Positions 1 through 5,857 of a stretch of DNA of 7,787 bases are shown here, piece after piece. The stretch comes from an uncultured Prevotella sp. (GTDB lineage: Bacteria > Bacteroidota > Bacteroidia > Bacteroidales > Bacteroidaceae), in the NCBI GenBank assembly GCA_938023885.1, contig CALJCU010000501.1, positions 1 to 7,787 on the forward strand, written 5' to 3'. The notes beneath the pieces were generated by a model. The model worked only from the letters and a program-made list of their open reading frames with translations, was not told where the DNA came from and did no database searches. Position 1 is the stretch's first letter. Each line of letters starts with the position of its first letter. Both the position numbers and the translations under genes were made by a program.

Positions 1-12
1 AAGAAGACTACA

Positions 13-1569
13 ATGACAGAAATTAAAACAATTCTCACAAAGCTGAAGGACGGCCAGTCGCTGAGTGCCATTTCTGACGCTCTCAGTCTGAGCCGCACAG
101 CCATCCGTGTGTACAGAGACCGTTCGATTGACTCAGGCAAGAGCTTTGAGGAGCTTCTTTCCCTATCAGACGCTGATCTGTCGGCCATTCTTACCCGTCC
201 TAACGGGCATAAGCAAGGCGACAAGAGTAAGGCAGAGGAACTCGAGCCGCTTATCCCGAAGTACATCAAAGCTCTTCACCAGCGCCATGCTACCTACCTG
301 GTAGTATATGAGAGGTACAAGCAGGAGGTTGCCAATCATTATCAGTATACTCAGTTCAAGGAGAAACTGCATGACTATGAGAAGTCTCATGCAACGGCGA
401 TGCACATCGTGCGCATCCCTGGAGAGGAGATGCAGGTTGACTTTGCCGGTGACACGTACTGGATAGAGGACACGAAGACTGGTATAAAGCAGAAAGTGTA
501 TATTCTAGTATGCAACTTCCCCGTGTCTCAGGTCTGCTTCTTCCGGGGCATGCTGAAAACGACTATGGAGCAGTTCTTATATGGCTTGTCCAGATGTCTG
601 AAGTACTTTGGCGGAGTACCAAAGACTGTCATGAGTGACAACATGAAGCAGTACGTCAAGCGTTATGACCGCCATGAGCCTACGTTCACAGAAGCAGCCA
701 TGCAATGGTCGCTCTATTATAATACGGAACTTCTTAACGCCCGGCTCAAGAGCCCGCGGGACAAGGGCAGCGTAGAGTCCGGCGTCAGCCAGATGTACAA
801 CTATGTCCTTGCCAGGCTGGAGACCGGCGGCCCAGACTGCACGCCCATGGTCTTTAATACTCCTGACTCCTTCAACAACATGATGCTGATGATGTCGGAC
901 TCGTACAACGACCGTCCTGCCGTCAACCGGGACAAGAGCCGCCTGGAGGTTTTTCTCGAAGAAGAGGTGGATGCGCTAAAGCCCCTGCCTAAAGACAGAT
1001 TCATGTTCAAATACAGCAGGGAGTGCCGCATACCTGCATCCTACCATGTCGAGGTGAACAAGCACATGTACAGCGTGCCCTACAAGTACAGCAGTAAAAA
1101 GGTCAGGGTCACCTGGGACATGGAGAATGTGGAAGTATGGCTGGACTTCCGGCGCATAGCTGTCCATCGCAGGAAAGACGGGTACGGATACACAACCCTT
1201 GACGGGCACATGCCACCGAACGACCTGGTATATAAGCGTTGCCGGGAGCATAATGCGAGATACTTCATCGATCACGCTTACCTTATAAGCCCGGAGACAA
1301 CGGCTGTCATAGAGGCTGTCTTGAGAAAATCTCAGTTCGTGTACCAGAACTACCGTTCTTGCGAGGCCATCCTCGGACTCACACACAAATACTCCACAGA
1401 ACGGCTGGAAAAAGCCTGCAGCATGATCACATACAAGTGTACTGCTTGCTATACCGTCATCAGGAACATACTGGAGAAGAACCTTGACAAGCAGACTGAA
1501 CGGCAGGATCCATACGCCAGTTATATGCCGGATAATGATGACGTACGGGAACCGGAGAACTATAGCTAA
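13..1569 (+). CDS. istA: IS21-family transposase IstA (DDE transposase)
   Basis: This 518-residue protein is the DDE-type transposase of an IS21-family element; it cuts and joins the element ends and works with the AAA+ helper IstB. An N-terminal helix-turn-helix for DNA binding occupies roughly residues 10-40 (QSLSAISDALSLSRTAIRVY). The integrase-like catalytic core follows, with candidate acidic residues D143 (MQVDFAGDTYW), D209 (VMSDNMKQ) and E255 (DKGSVESGV), the order and approximate spacing expected of an rve/DDE core. A C-terminal basic/beta domain (about 330-480) contains the YSVPYKY motif common in IstA proteins. Length is normal for the family and the frame is intact. No clear Shine-Dalgarno precedes the ATG at 13. 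istB follows after 58 bases. The protein looks functional, although its partner is truncated. Confidence 0.93.
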   Translation: MTEIKTILTKLKDGQSLSAISDALSLSRTAIRVYRDRSIDSGKSFEELLSLSDADLSAILTRPNGHKQGDKSKAEELEPLIPKYIKALHQRHATYLVVYERYKQEVANHYQYTQFKEKLHDYEKSHATAMHIVRIPGEEMQVDFAGDTYWIEDTKTGIKQKVYILVCNFPVSQVCFFRGMLKTTMEQFLYGLSRCLKYFGGVPKTVMSDNMKQYVKRYDRHEPTFTEAAMQWSLYYNTELLNARLKSPRDKGSVESGVSQMYNYVLARLETGGPDCTPMVFNTPDSFNNMMLMMSDSYNDRPAVNRDKSRLEVFLEEEVDALKPLPKDRFMFKYSRECRIPASYHVEVNKHMYSVPYKYSSKKVRVTWDMENVEVWLDFRRIAVHRRKDGYGYTTLDGHMPPNDLVYKRCREHNARYFIDHAYLISPETTAVIEAVLRKSQFVYQNYRSCEAILGLTHKYSTERLEKACSMITYKCTACYTVIRNILEKNLDKQTERQDPYASYMPDNDDVREPENYS

Positions 1570-1577
1570 AGAAGTAG

Positions 1578-1597
1578 GGGGCGGGAACACCGTCCCC
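1578..1597 (+). promoter_or_regulatory. GC-rich hairpin between istA and istB
   Basis: The 58-base gap between the istA stop and the istB start contains an inverted repeat: GGGG-CGG pairs with CCG-T-CCCC around a GAACA loop, giving seven base pairs, all G-C, with one bulged T. It is not followed by a T tract, so it is not a typical intrinsic terminator. Many IS21 elements have istA and istB overlapping or nearly so, so this structured gap may tune the ratio of IstB to IstA by affecting translation or RNA stability. That role is inference; the fold is seen directly. Confidence 0.45.
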
Positions 1598-1627
1598 AGG
1601 ATTATCAACATTATATCGGATTAAACA

Positions 1628-2020
1628 ATGAACAATCAGGAAACCATCAATCAGCTGGAATCCCTTAAGCTAAACGGGATGGCCGGTTACTTCAGACAGG
1701 TTGAAGCTTTGCCTGTACAGGAGAGACCCTCGCTTGAACTGTTTATGGCAAGGCTCACAGAGGCAGAAATGCTTTACAGAAGCCAAAAGCGGACAGAACG
1801 CTATCTGAAATCCAGCAAACTGCGCTATGACAGTACGGTCGAAGGCGTAATCTGCTCGGCTGAGCACAATATCAGCAAGGACACACTCTCCAGACTCGCC
1901 GACTGTAGCTTCATAGACAGAGCGGAGAATATACTCATCACCGGAAAGACCGGATGCGGCAAATCGTATCTTGCGTGTGCGGTAGGACGTGAGGCCTGCT
2001 TGAAAGGGACACCATCTTGA
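1628..2020 (+). pseudogene. istB: Truncated IS21 helper ATPase IstB (N-terminal half)
   Basis: IstB is the AAA+ ATPase that binds target DNA and activates IstA; family members are about 250 residues. The open frame here gives 130 residues, of which about the first 127 are IstB-like. The N-terminal helical region is present (LESLKLNGMAGYFRQ, then the basic RSQKRTERYLKSSKLRY segment), followed by the Walker A P-loop GKTGCGKS at residues 106-113 and the helix after it (YLACAVGREACLKG). Walker B, the sensor motifs and the rest of the AAA+ fold are absent. The last three residues, TPS, come from the adjacent recombinase gene read on its opposite strand. Without Walker B the product cannot be a working ATPase, so it is best treated as a remnant. 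Confidence 0.9.
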
Positions 2021-2157
2021 AATTCGGAAGGAGAGTTAACGGTATACTTGGTAACGATGTAATGCGTCTCGGACTTGTGGCCGATGGCGATACGTATCTT
2101 ATAGGTGCCGTTCTTGGAGCGAGTGGAACGGAGAAGCGCTAACTTGATTGTAACCAT
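2009..2157 (-). pseudogene. N-terminal stub of a tyrosine recombinase/integrase
   Basis: Reading leftward from the ATG at 2157, the first ~50 residues (MVTIKLALLRSTRSKNGTYK, then IRIAIGHKSETHYIVTKYTV and NSPSEFQDG) resemble the N-terminal arm-type DNA-binding domain of Bacteroidota phage/ICE-type tyrosine integrases: a beta-strand-rich segment with a KNGTYKIRI strand and a 'xPSEFxxG' turn. The frame remains open to 1825 only because it crosses into istB antisense; past about residue 50 the family resemblance ends. The core-binding domain and the catalytic R-H-R-Y domain are absent, so no recombinase activity is possible. The stub starts 83 bases from the tRNA-Arg gene, the usual place for an integrase next to its att site. 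The family call rests on recall of related sequences, not on a search. Confidence 0.65.
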
Positions 2158-2174
2158 AGCGAATAAAAAATATT

Positions 2175-2214
2175 CGTTCAGTGGTCCGAAAGTGGACGGG
2201 AACGGAGTTTTTTT
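2175..2214 (+). terminator. Possible rho-independent terminator on the + strand
   Basis: CGTTC (2175-2179) pairs with GAACG (2200-2204), and inside it GTCC (2184-2187) pairs with GGAC (2194-2197), separated by a small internal loop. Seven T residues follow at 2208-2214. The stem is interrupted, so its strength is uncertain. It could stop + strand transcription entering from the IS21 element before it runs antisense into the tRNA. An overlapping short palindrome (CGAATA / TATTCG, 2160-2176) lies just upstream of the recombinase start, so this inverted-repeat cluster might instead be recombinase-binding or promoter sequence. Confidence 0.35.
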
Positions 2215-2240
2215 ATTATGTCGCTGTAGTGACGAAGAAG

Positions 2241-2314
2241 TGATTCAGACGGGACTCGAACCTCCTACCTACTGCTTAGAAGGCAGTTGCTCTATCCAGT
2301 TGAGCTACTGAACC
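2241..2314 (-). tRNA. tRNA-Arg (anticodon TCT), with an imperfect T stem
   Basis: Read on the minus strand this folds as a tRNA. The acceptor stem is GGTTCAG with CTGAATC (one G-U pair); TA fills positions 8-9; the D stem is GCTC/GAGC with loop AACTGGATA; the anticodon stem is ACTGC/GCAGT around loop CTTCTAA, giving anticodon TCT (2280-2278); the variable loop is five bases and the T loop is TTCGAGT. The 3' CCA is not encoded. The T stem is abnormal: GGAGG faces CCCGT, leaving A-C and G-G mismatches and one G-U, with only two solid pairs. The downstream T-stem strand and acceptor strand may therefore come from another tRNA, which would make this a chimeric or decaying gene. It lies between the recombinase stub and a second, broken tRNA-Arg. 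Confidence 0.8.
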
Positions 2315-2358
2315 ATCGAATAAATACCCCTTGGTTGACGTAGGACGTTAGCTTAGAA
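2274..2358 (-). repeat. 8-bp direct repeat TTCTAAGC in two tRNA-Arg anticodon arms (putative att core)
   Basis: The 8-mer, GCTTAGAA on the + strand, occurs at 2274-2281 in the complete tRNA-Arg and at 2351-2358 at the break of the partial tRNA-Arg, 77 bp apart. It covers the anticodon and the first two bases of the 3' anticodon stem. Many tyrosine recombinases cross over in the anticodon or T arm of tRNA genes, so this is a candidate crossover core. The other end of the element is not visible in the window, so the assignment is inference. Confidence 0.45.
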
Positions 2359-2391
2359 ATCTGTTGCTCTATCCAACTGAGCTACGGAACC
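2351..2391 (-). pseudogene. 5' half of a second tRNA-Arg (TCT), cut in the anticodon arm
   Basis: On the minus strand from 2391 the sequence gives an acceptor 5' strand (GGTTCCG), TA, a D arm (GCTC/GAGC with loop AGTTGGATA), the anticodon 5' stem ACAGA and loop TTTCTAA with anticodon TCT at 2357-2355. The expected 3' stem TCTGT is not there; the sequence instead continues GCTAACG, and no variable loop, T arm or acceptor 3' strand follows. It matches the complete copy at 35 of 41 positions by hand alignment. The last shared bases, TTCTAAGC, include GC, which fits the other copy's anticodon stem and not this one. This suggests a crossover in the anticodon loop rather than random decay. Confidence 0.75.
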
Positions 2392-2422
2392 AAGTCATCA
2401 GACGCTTTGGCATCAAGCCATG

Positions 2423-2446
2423 AACATTATAAACAAACATTATAAA
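2423..2446. repeat. Two tandem copies of an 11-bp direct repeat AACATTATAAA
   Basis: Identical 11-mers at 2423-2433 and 2436-2446 are separated by two bases and lie 32-55 bp upstream of the broken tRNA half. They may be recombinase accessory sites, regulator-binding sites, or chance in an A/T-rich leader. No function can be assigned. Confidence 0.4.
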
Positions 2447-2469
2447 GATGGGGTTTGCCGAAGTGTCTG

Positions 2470-2502
2470 CAAAATTAATCAATATTGCGCTAAATGTGAA
2501 AA
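2470..2502 (-). promoter_or_regulatory. Candidate Bacteroidota promoter reading toward the tRNA-Arg genes
   Basis: On the minus strand, TAATTTTG (2477-2470) matches the Bacteroidota -7 consensus TAnnTTTG exactly. About 20 bases upstream lies TTTTC (2502-2498), a weak match to the -33 box. Transcription would begin near 2463 and reach the tRNA half after about 70 bases. This could have been the original promoter of the chromosomal tRNA-Arg and may now drive the complete copy behind it. The rest of 2392-2526 shows no gene. Confidence 0.35.
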
Positions 2503-2526
2503 GGGAAGGTGAATACTTTGCTATTC

Positions 2527-3885
2527 TTAGTCTAAATTAACAGTATTCCGCTTTTCCCCTCCACTATTGATATATTCCAAGAGCTTCACGGCATCGACAT
2601 ATTGTTCAATGCCAAGAGCCACATCCTTAGCGGCTTTCATAGCAAGAACGACGGTCTGAGGGCGATGGACAACATCACCACCAGCAAACACGCCACGACG
2701 TGTCGTTATGCCAAAGGGACGGTTCACGACCTTCACGTATCCTTTCTCATCCACCTCAATGCCTTCTGTCGTGGAGACGATACGGTTGGCAGGACGCGAG
2801 CCGATAGCGAGATAGATGCGGTCGAAAGGCTCTATGCGGTCACCGCCCTCCGAATGGATGCGAACACTACCTAAGCGACCATTCTCTCCTTCAATGAACT
2901 CTGTTACCGATGATTTCCACCAAAACTTGATGCCTTCCTCCACGGCATCCTCATACTCAGCTTTGATAGCCGGCATTTCTTCCTCCGTACGACGATAGAT
3001 GACTGTGACATCACAACCGAGACGGATCGCTGTACGCGCGGCATCCATGGCGACATTACCGCCGCCAATCACTCCTACACGCTCACCTTTCCGCACCGGC
3101 ACCATCCCGGCACCGATGGCCCCCTCATTATAAGCGTTGACCTGATGAAGGAGGTATGTCGACTGGCTCACACCGCGGAGCTTACTGCCCGGCACATCGT
3201 CCATATTCTGCGGAATGGCCGTACCCGTACCCATGAAGATAGCATCGTAGCCTTTAGTAAAGAGCGTATCGACATTCTCTCCGTTCTCGCCAATCATGGC
3301 TTTGGTAACGAAGTTGACACCGAGCTCTGCAATCTTCTGAATCTCAGATCGTACCACATCCTTTGGCAGACGGTACTCGGGGATACTCCACATAAGTACG
3401 CCACCCGGTTCAGGCTGTGCCTCATAGATCGTCACAGCAAAACCTTTGCGAGCCAAGTCGCCGGCAACTGTCAGACCTGCCGGGCCTGAGCCTATGACAG
3501 CAACATTACCCCGTGTCTTCTGCAGAACAGGCTCACGAAAGAGGCGCATCTGCGTATCGAAATCGGCGATGAACGACTCGATGCGGCCGATCTGCACAGG
3601 ATTGCCCTTACGGTTCAGCACACAGTGGCCCTGGCACTGCTTCTCATGCGGGCAAACACGCCCACAGATAGCCGGCAGGTTGGAAGTCTCATTGATGACC
3701 TCCATCGCCGCACCGAGATTGCCTTTCGATAACTGGTGGTTGAACTCCTTGATATGGTTGGAGATGGGGCATCCTTTCTCACACTGCGGCACTTTGCACT
3801 GCAAGCAACGTTTGGCCTCATCAATGGCCTCACGCATCGTGAAAGGTTGATGCACCACCTGGAACTTATCCGGTCCTGCCGCCAT
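2527..3885 (-). CDS. GltD/GltA-type NAD(P)H-dependent FeS-flavoprotein oxidoreductase (glutamate synthase small-subunit family)
   Basis: This 452-residue cytoplasmic enzyme has the GltD layout. The N-terminal iron-sulfur domain carries two cysteine sets: C27, C30, C35, C39 (CLQCKVPQCEKGC) and C74, C78, C84, C88 (CGRVCPHEKQCQGHC). An FAD-binding Rossmann motif follows (GSGPAG, 132-137, with acidic E155 closing the second strand), then an NAD(P)H motif (GVIGGGNVAMD, 271-281), and the FAD motif GVFAGGDV near the C-terminus. GltD passes electrons from NADPH to the glutamate synthase large subunit; stand-alone homologues (archaeal GltA type) and the NfnB/SudA subunit share the fold. No large subunit or NfnA partner is seen here. 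Its ATG overlaps the eda stop codon as TAATG, implying translational coupling. It ends the kdgK-eda operon; its link to uronate catabolism is unknown, perhaps redox balancing. Confidence 0.85.
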   Translation of the reverse strand: MAAGPDKFQVVHQPFTMREAIDEAKRCLQCKVPQCEKGCPISNHIKEFNHQLSKGNLGAAMEVINETSNLPAICGRVCPHEKQCQGHCVLNRKGNPVQIGRIESFIADFDTQMRLFREPVLQKTRGNVAVIGSGPAGLTVAGDLARKGFAVTIYEAQPEPGGVLMWSIPEYRLPKDVVRSEIQKIAELGVNFVTKAMIGENGENVDTLFTKGYDAIFMGTGTAIPQNMDDVPGSKLRGVSQSTYLLHQVNAYNEGAIGAGMVPVRKGERVGVIGGGNVAMDAARTAIRLGCDVTVIYRRTEEEMPAIKAEYEDAVEEGIKFWWKSSVTEFIEGENGRLGSVRIHSEGGDRIEPFDRIYLAIGSRPANRIVSTTEGIEVDEKGYVKVVNRPFGITTRRGVFAGGDVVHRPQTVVLAMKAAKDVALGIEQYVDAVKLLEYINSGGEKRNTVNLD

Positions 3886-4553
3886 TATTTCTTTACTGTC
3901 TTGATGAAATCGAGGCAGTCACGGCAGAGATCCGTGATATAAGCCCAGTCGCCTGCAGCAACCTTGTCTTTCGGGAAGAGCTTAGAGCCCATGCCCACAC
4001 AGTAAGCACCAGCCTTGAACCACTGCTCGAGATTCTCGTGCGTAGGAGCAACACCGCCTGTGACCATGATCTTCGACCAACGCATCGGTGCCATGATGTC
4101 CTTAACAAACTTAGGACCATAGACGTCACCAGGGAACACTTTTGTCAGGTCAGAGCCGAGCTCCTGAGCCTTGCCCACCTCACTGGCTGTAGCGCAGCCG
4201 GGACAGTAAGGCACGAGGCGACGGTTGCAGACAGGAGCAACCTCCGCATTGAACAACGGCCCGACGATGAAGTTGGCACCCAACTGGATATAAAGGGCTG
4301 CCGTAGGGGCATCGATAACGGTACCGGCACCAAGAGCCAGCTCCGGGCACTCTTTGTCTGCCCACTTCACGAGCTCGCCGAACACCTCATGTGCGAAGTC
4401 GCCGCGGTTTGTGAACTCGAAGGCGCGCACGCCACCATCGTAGCAGGCCTTGATGACCTTCTTAGCCACTTCAATGTCACCATTATAATAGACAGGCACC
4501 ATACCTGTCTCACCTATCTTCTGTAATACAGCAATCTTATCAAACTTAGCCAT
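3885..4553 (-). CDS. eda: 2-keto-3-deoxy-6-phosphogluconate (KDPG) aldolase
   Basis: A class I aldolase of 222 residues, a normal length for the family. It splits KDPG into pyruvate and glyceraldehyde-3-phosphate; many relatives also cleave 4-hydroxy-2-oxoglutarate. Visible features are the general acid-base region with E46 and R50 (EFTNRG), the GAGTV strand at 75-79, the PGCAT segment at 118-122, the Schiff-base lysine K138 in TKVFPGD, and the phosphate-binding glycines (VTGGV, then GMGSKLF) toward the C-terminus. The residue roles are assigned by alignment to E. coli Eda from memory. The start is preceded by A/G-rich AAGAAG directly at the ATG, with no clear Shine-Dalgarno. It lies 74 bases after kdgK and overlaps the next gene by one base, so the three genes are likely co-transcribed. 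Confidence 0.93.
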   Translation of the reverse strand: MAKFDKIAVLQKIGETGMVPVYYNGDIEVAKKVIKACYDGGVRAFEFTNRGDFAHEVFGELVKWADKECPELALGAGTVIDAPTAALYIQLGANFIVGPLFNAEVAPVCNRRLVPYCPGCATASEVGKAQELGSDLTKVFPGDVYGPKFVKDIMAPMRWSKIMVTGGVAPTHENLEQWFKAGAYCVGMGSKLFPKDKVAAGDWAYITDLCRDCLDFIKTVKK

Positions 4554-4597
4554 CTTCTTATTCTATTATTCTGCTTTTTTATTTTTATATAAGTAAT

Positions 4598-4625
4598 TTT
4601 CCCTTTGGAGAGGGGTTAAGGGAAA
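4598..4625 (-). other. Stem-loop in the kdgK-eda intergenic gap
   Basis: Eight-base arms TTTCCCTT (4598-4605) and AAGGGAAA (4618-4625) form a perfect inverted repeat with a 12-base loop, starting three bases past the kdgK stop codon. The minus-strand downstream sequence is A/T-rich but lacks a continuous T run, so it is not a clear terminator. It may attenuate or process the kdgK-eda message, or be a copy of a dispersed Bacteroidota palindromic repeat of the CCCCTCTCC type. No promoter-like TAnnTTTG box for eda alone was found in the 74-base gap. Confidence 0.45.
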
Positions 4626-4627
4626 GG

Positions 4628-5650
4628 CTATCGCTGCACTCTTCCATTGGTATTACCCGCAGCCAGGCTCTCTACCTCTGCCTCAGACACGAGGTTAAAG
4701 TCACCGTTGATGGTGTGCTTCAGTGCTGATGCAGCCACAGCGAACTCCAGAGCCTCGCCCTGTGTCGGCTTTGTCAGCAAGCCATGAATCAGGCCACCGG
4801 CAAACGAGTCGCCACCACCGACACGGTCAATGATAGGATCGATGTCGTAATGACGGCTCTCATAGAACTCCCTGCCATTGTAGATCAGCGCCTTCCAGCC
4901 ATTGTGCGTAGCGGAGTAAGACTCACGGAGCGTAGAGACAACATACTTGAAGCCGAACTGCTTAGCCATCTGCTCAAAGATCTTATGATAGCCAGAAGCA
5001 TCCGTCTTACCGCCTTCCACATCAGCATTAGGCTTAAAGCCGAGGCAAAGCTGAGCATCCTCCTCATTGCCGATGCACACATCGACATACTGCATCAAAG
5101 GACGCATTACGGAGATAGCCTTCTCTGAGGTCCACAGTTTCTTACGGAAGTTCAGGTCCACGCTTACCGTCACGCCATGACGCTTGGCAGCCTCACAGGC
5201 CTTCTTTGTAATCTCAGCGGCATTGTCACTGACAGCCGGCGTGATGCCACTCCAGTGGAACCACTGAGCACCCTCGAAGATCTTATCAAAGTCGAACTCT
5301 TCAGCTTTTGCCTCAGCGATAGCTGAATGAGCACGGTCGTAGATGACTTTGCTCGGACGCATCGATGCACCTGTCTCAGCATAGTAAAGACCCACACGGT
5401 CACCACCACGAACAATATAGCGCGTGTCCACACCATAACGGCGCAGGGCGTTCACTGCAATCTGACCAATCTCGTGCTTCGGCAGCTTGGTCACAAACAC
5501 AGCCTCATGACCATAGTTAGCCAGGCTCACTGCCACATTGGCCTCACCGCCACCGGGAATGATACGGAAACAGTCTGTCTGGATGAAACGATCATTGCCG
5601 TCAGGAGAAAGGCGGAGCATAATCTCGCCAAGAGTTACTATTTTTCCCAT
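4628..5650 (-). CDS. kdgK: 2-keto-3-deoxygluconate (KDG) kinase, PfkB family
   Basis: A 340-residue ribokinase/PfkB-family sugar kinase that phosphorylates KDG with ATP to give KDPG, the substrate of the aldolase encoded next. The first PfkB signature region is GGGEANVAVSLANYG at 33-47. The second signature is DRVGGGDSF at 275-283, with D281 as catalytic base and the preceding glycines forming the anion hole. The substrate assignment rests on sequence character (GEIMLRLSP start, GLYYAETGASMRPSKVIYDR) and on the neighbouring eda; other PfkB ketose kinases are less likely. The start at 5650 fits the domain start and the promoter about 70 bases upstream. The leader is A/T-rich without a Shine-Dalgarno. 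This is the first gene of the minus-strand operon. Confidence 0.92.
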   Translation of the reverse strand: MGKIVTLGEIMLRLSPDGNDRFIQTDCFRIIPGGGEANVAVSLANYGHEAVFVTKLPKHEIGQIAVNALRRYGVDTRYIVRGGDRVGLYYAETGASMRPSKVIYDRAHSAIAEAKAEEFDFDKIFEGAQWFHWSGITPAVSDNAAEITKKACEAAKRHGVTVSVDLNFRKKLWTSEKAISVMRPLMQYVDVCIGNEEDAQLCLGFKPNADVEGGKTDASGYHKIFEQMAKQFGFKYVVSTLRESYSATHNGWKALIYNGREFYESRHYDIDPIIDRVGGGDSFAGGLIHGLLTKPTQGEALEFAVAASALKHTINGDFNLVSEAEVESLAAGNTNGRVQR

Positions 5651-5721
5651 AATTATGCTTTTATAATAAATAATGTTGTTTATAATACGATTTAAAAGTT
5701 ATGTTTACGTTACTTCGACTG

Positions 5722-5750
5722 CAAAGTTAATAAATTGTTTGCGCACACAA
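5722..5750 (-). promoter_or_regulatory. kdgK operon promoter (Bacteroidota -33/-7 type)
   Basis: On the minus strand, TAACTTTG (5729-5722) matches the -7 consensus TAnnTTTG, and TTG (5750-5748) lies 18 bases upstream as a -33 box. Predicted start of transcription is near 5715, leaving an A/T-rich leader of about 65 bases before the kdgK ATG. The spacing is slightly short but within what is seen for these sigma factors. Confidence 0.65.
5735..5750. promoter_or_regulatory. 16-bp LacI-like operator palindrome in the kdgK promoter
   Basis: TTGTTTGCGCACACAA is a near-perfect palindrome: seven of eight half-site positions pair, and the axis falls on a CG step. An even-length palindrome with central CG is typical of LacI/GalR-family operators. 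It occupies the interval from the -33 box toward the -7 box, where a bound repressor would block RNA polymerase. The likely inducer is an intermediate of uronate catabolism such as KDG, but no regulator gene is present in the window, so regulator and ligand are inferred. Confidence 0.55.
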
Positions 5751-5857
5751 TAGGTTTTTCCGTACAAATTTAGTGGGTTTTTGTCCAACACTCCATTAAG
5801 ATGCCAATATGTTAAGTATAATCTCCTCATTTTACGTATTAGTAATAAAACATATTT

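Larger units (their letters stand above)
1..2008 (+). mobile_element. IS21-family insertion sequence, incomplete at both visible ends
   Basis: The element is recognised by the istA-istB gene pair in the IS21 order and orientation. Its left end lies outside the window, since istA begins 12 bases in. Its right end is missing: the istB reading frame leaves family-like sequence at about 2008, before the Walker B half of the protein and before any terminal inverted repeat. A clean IS insertion would keep its right terminal repeat, so the junction at 2008/2009 points to a deletion, a recombination between mobile elements, or an assembly join. As istB is truncated, the element should not transpose by itself unless an intact IstB is supplied from another copy. 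Confidence 0.85.

Noticed and set aside
976..1611. 211-codon open frame on the minus strand over istA
   Set aside because: It is antisense to the well-supported istA C-terminal region and shows no family resemblance.
2105..2311. 68-codon + strand open frame across the recombinase leader and the tRNA
   Set aside because: It lies opposite the tRNA-Arg gene and the recombinase start; its sequence is the complement of those features and has no independent support.
2527..3885. Assignment as NfnB/SudA, the large subunit of the electron-bifurcating transhydrogenase
   Set aside because: The fold is compatible, but the NfnA partner gene that normally sits beside it is absent, and the length fits a stand-alone GltD/GltA-type protein as well; a broader family name is safer.
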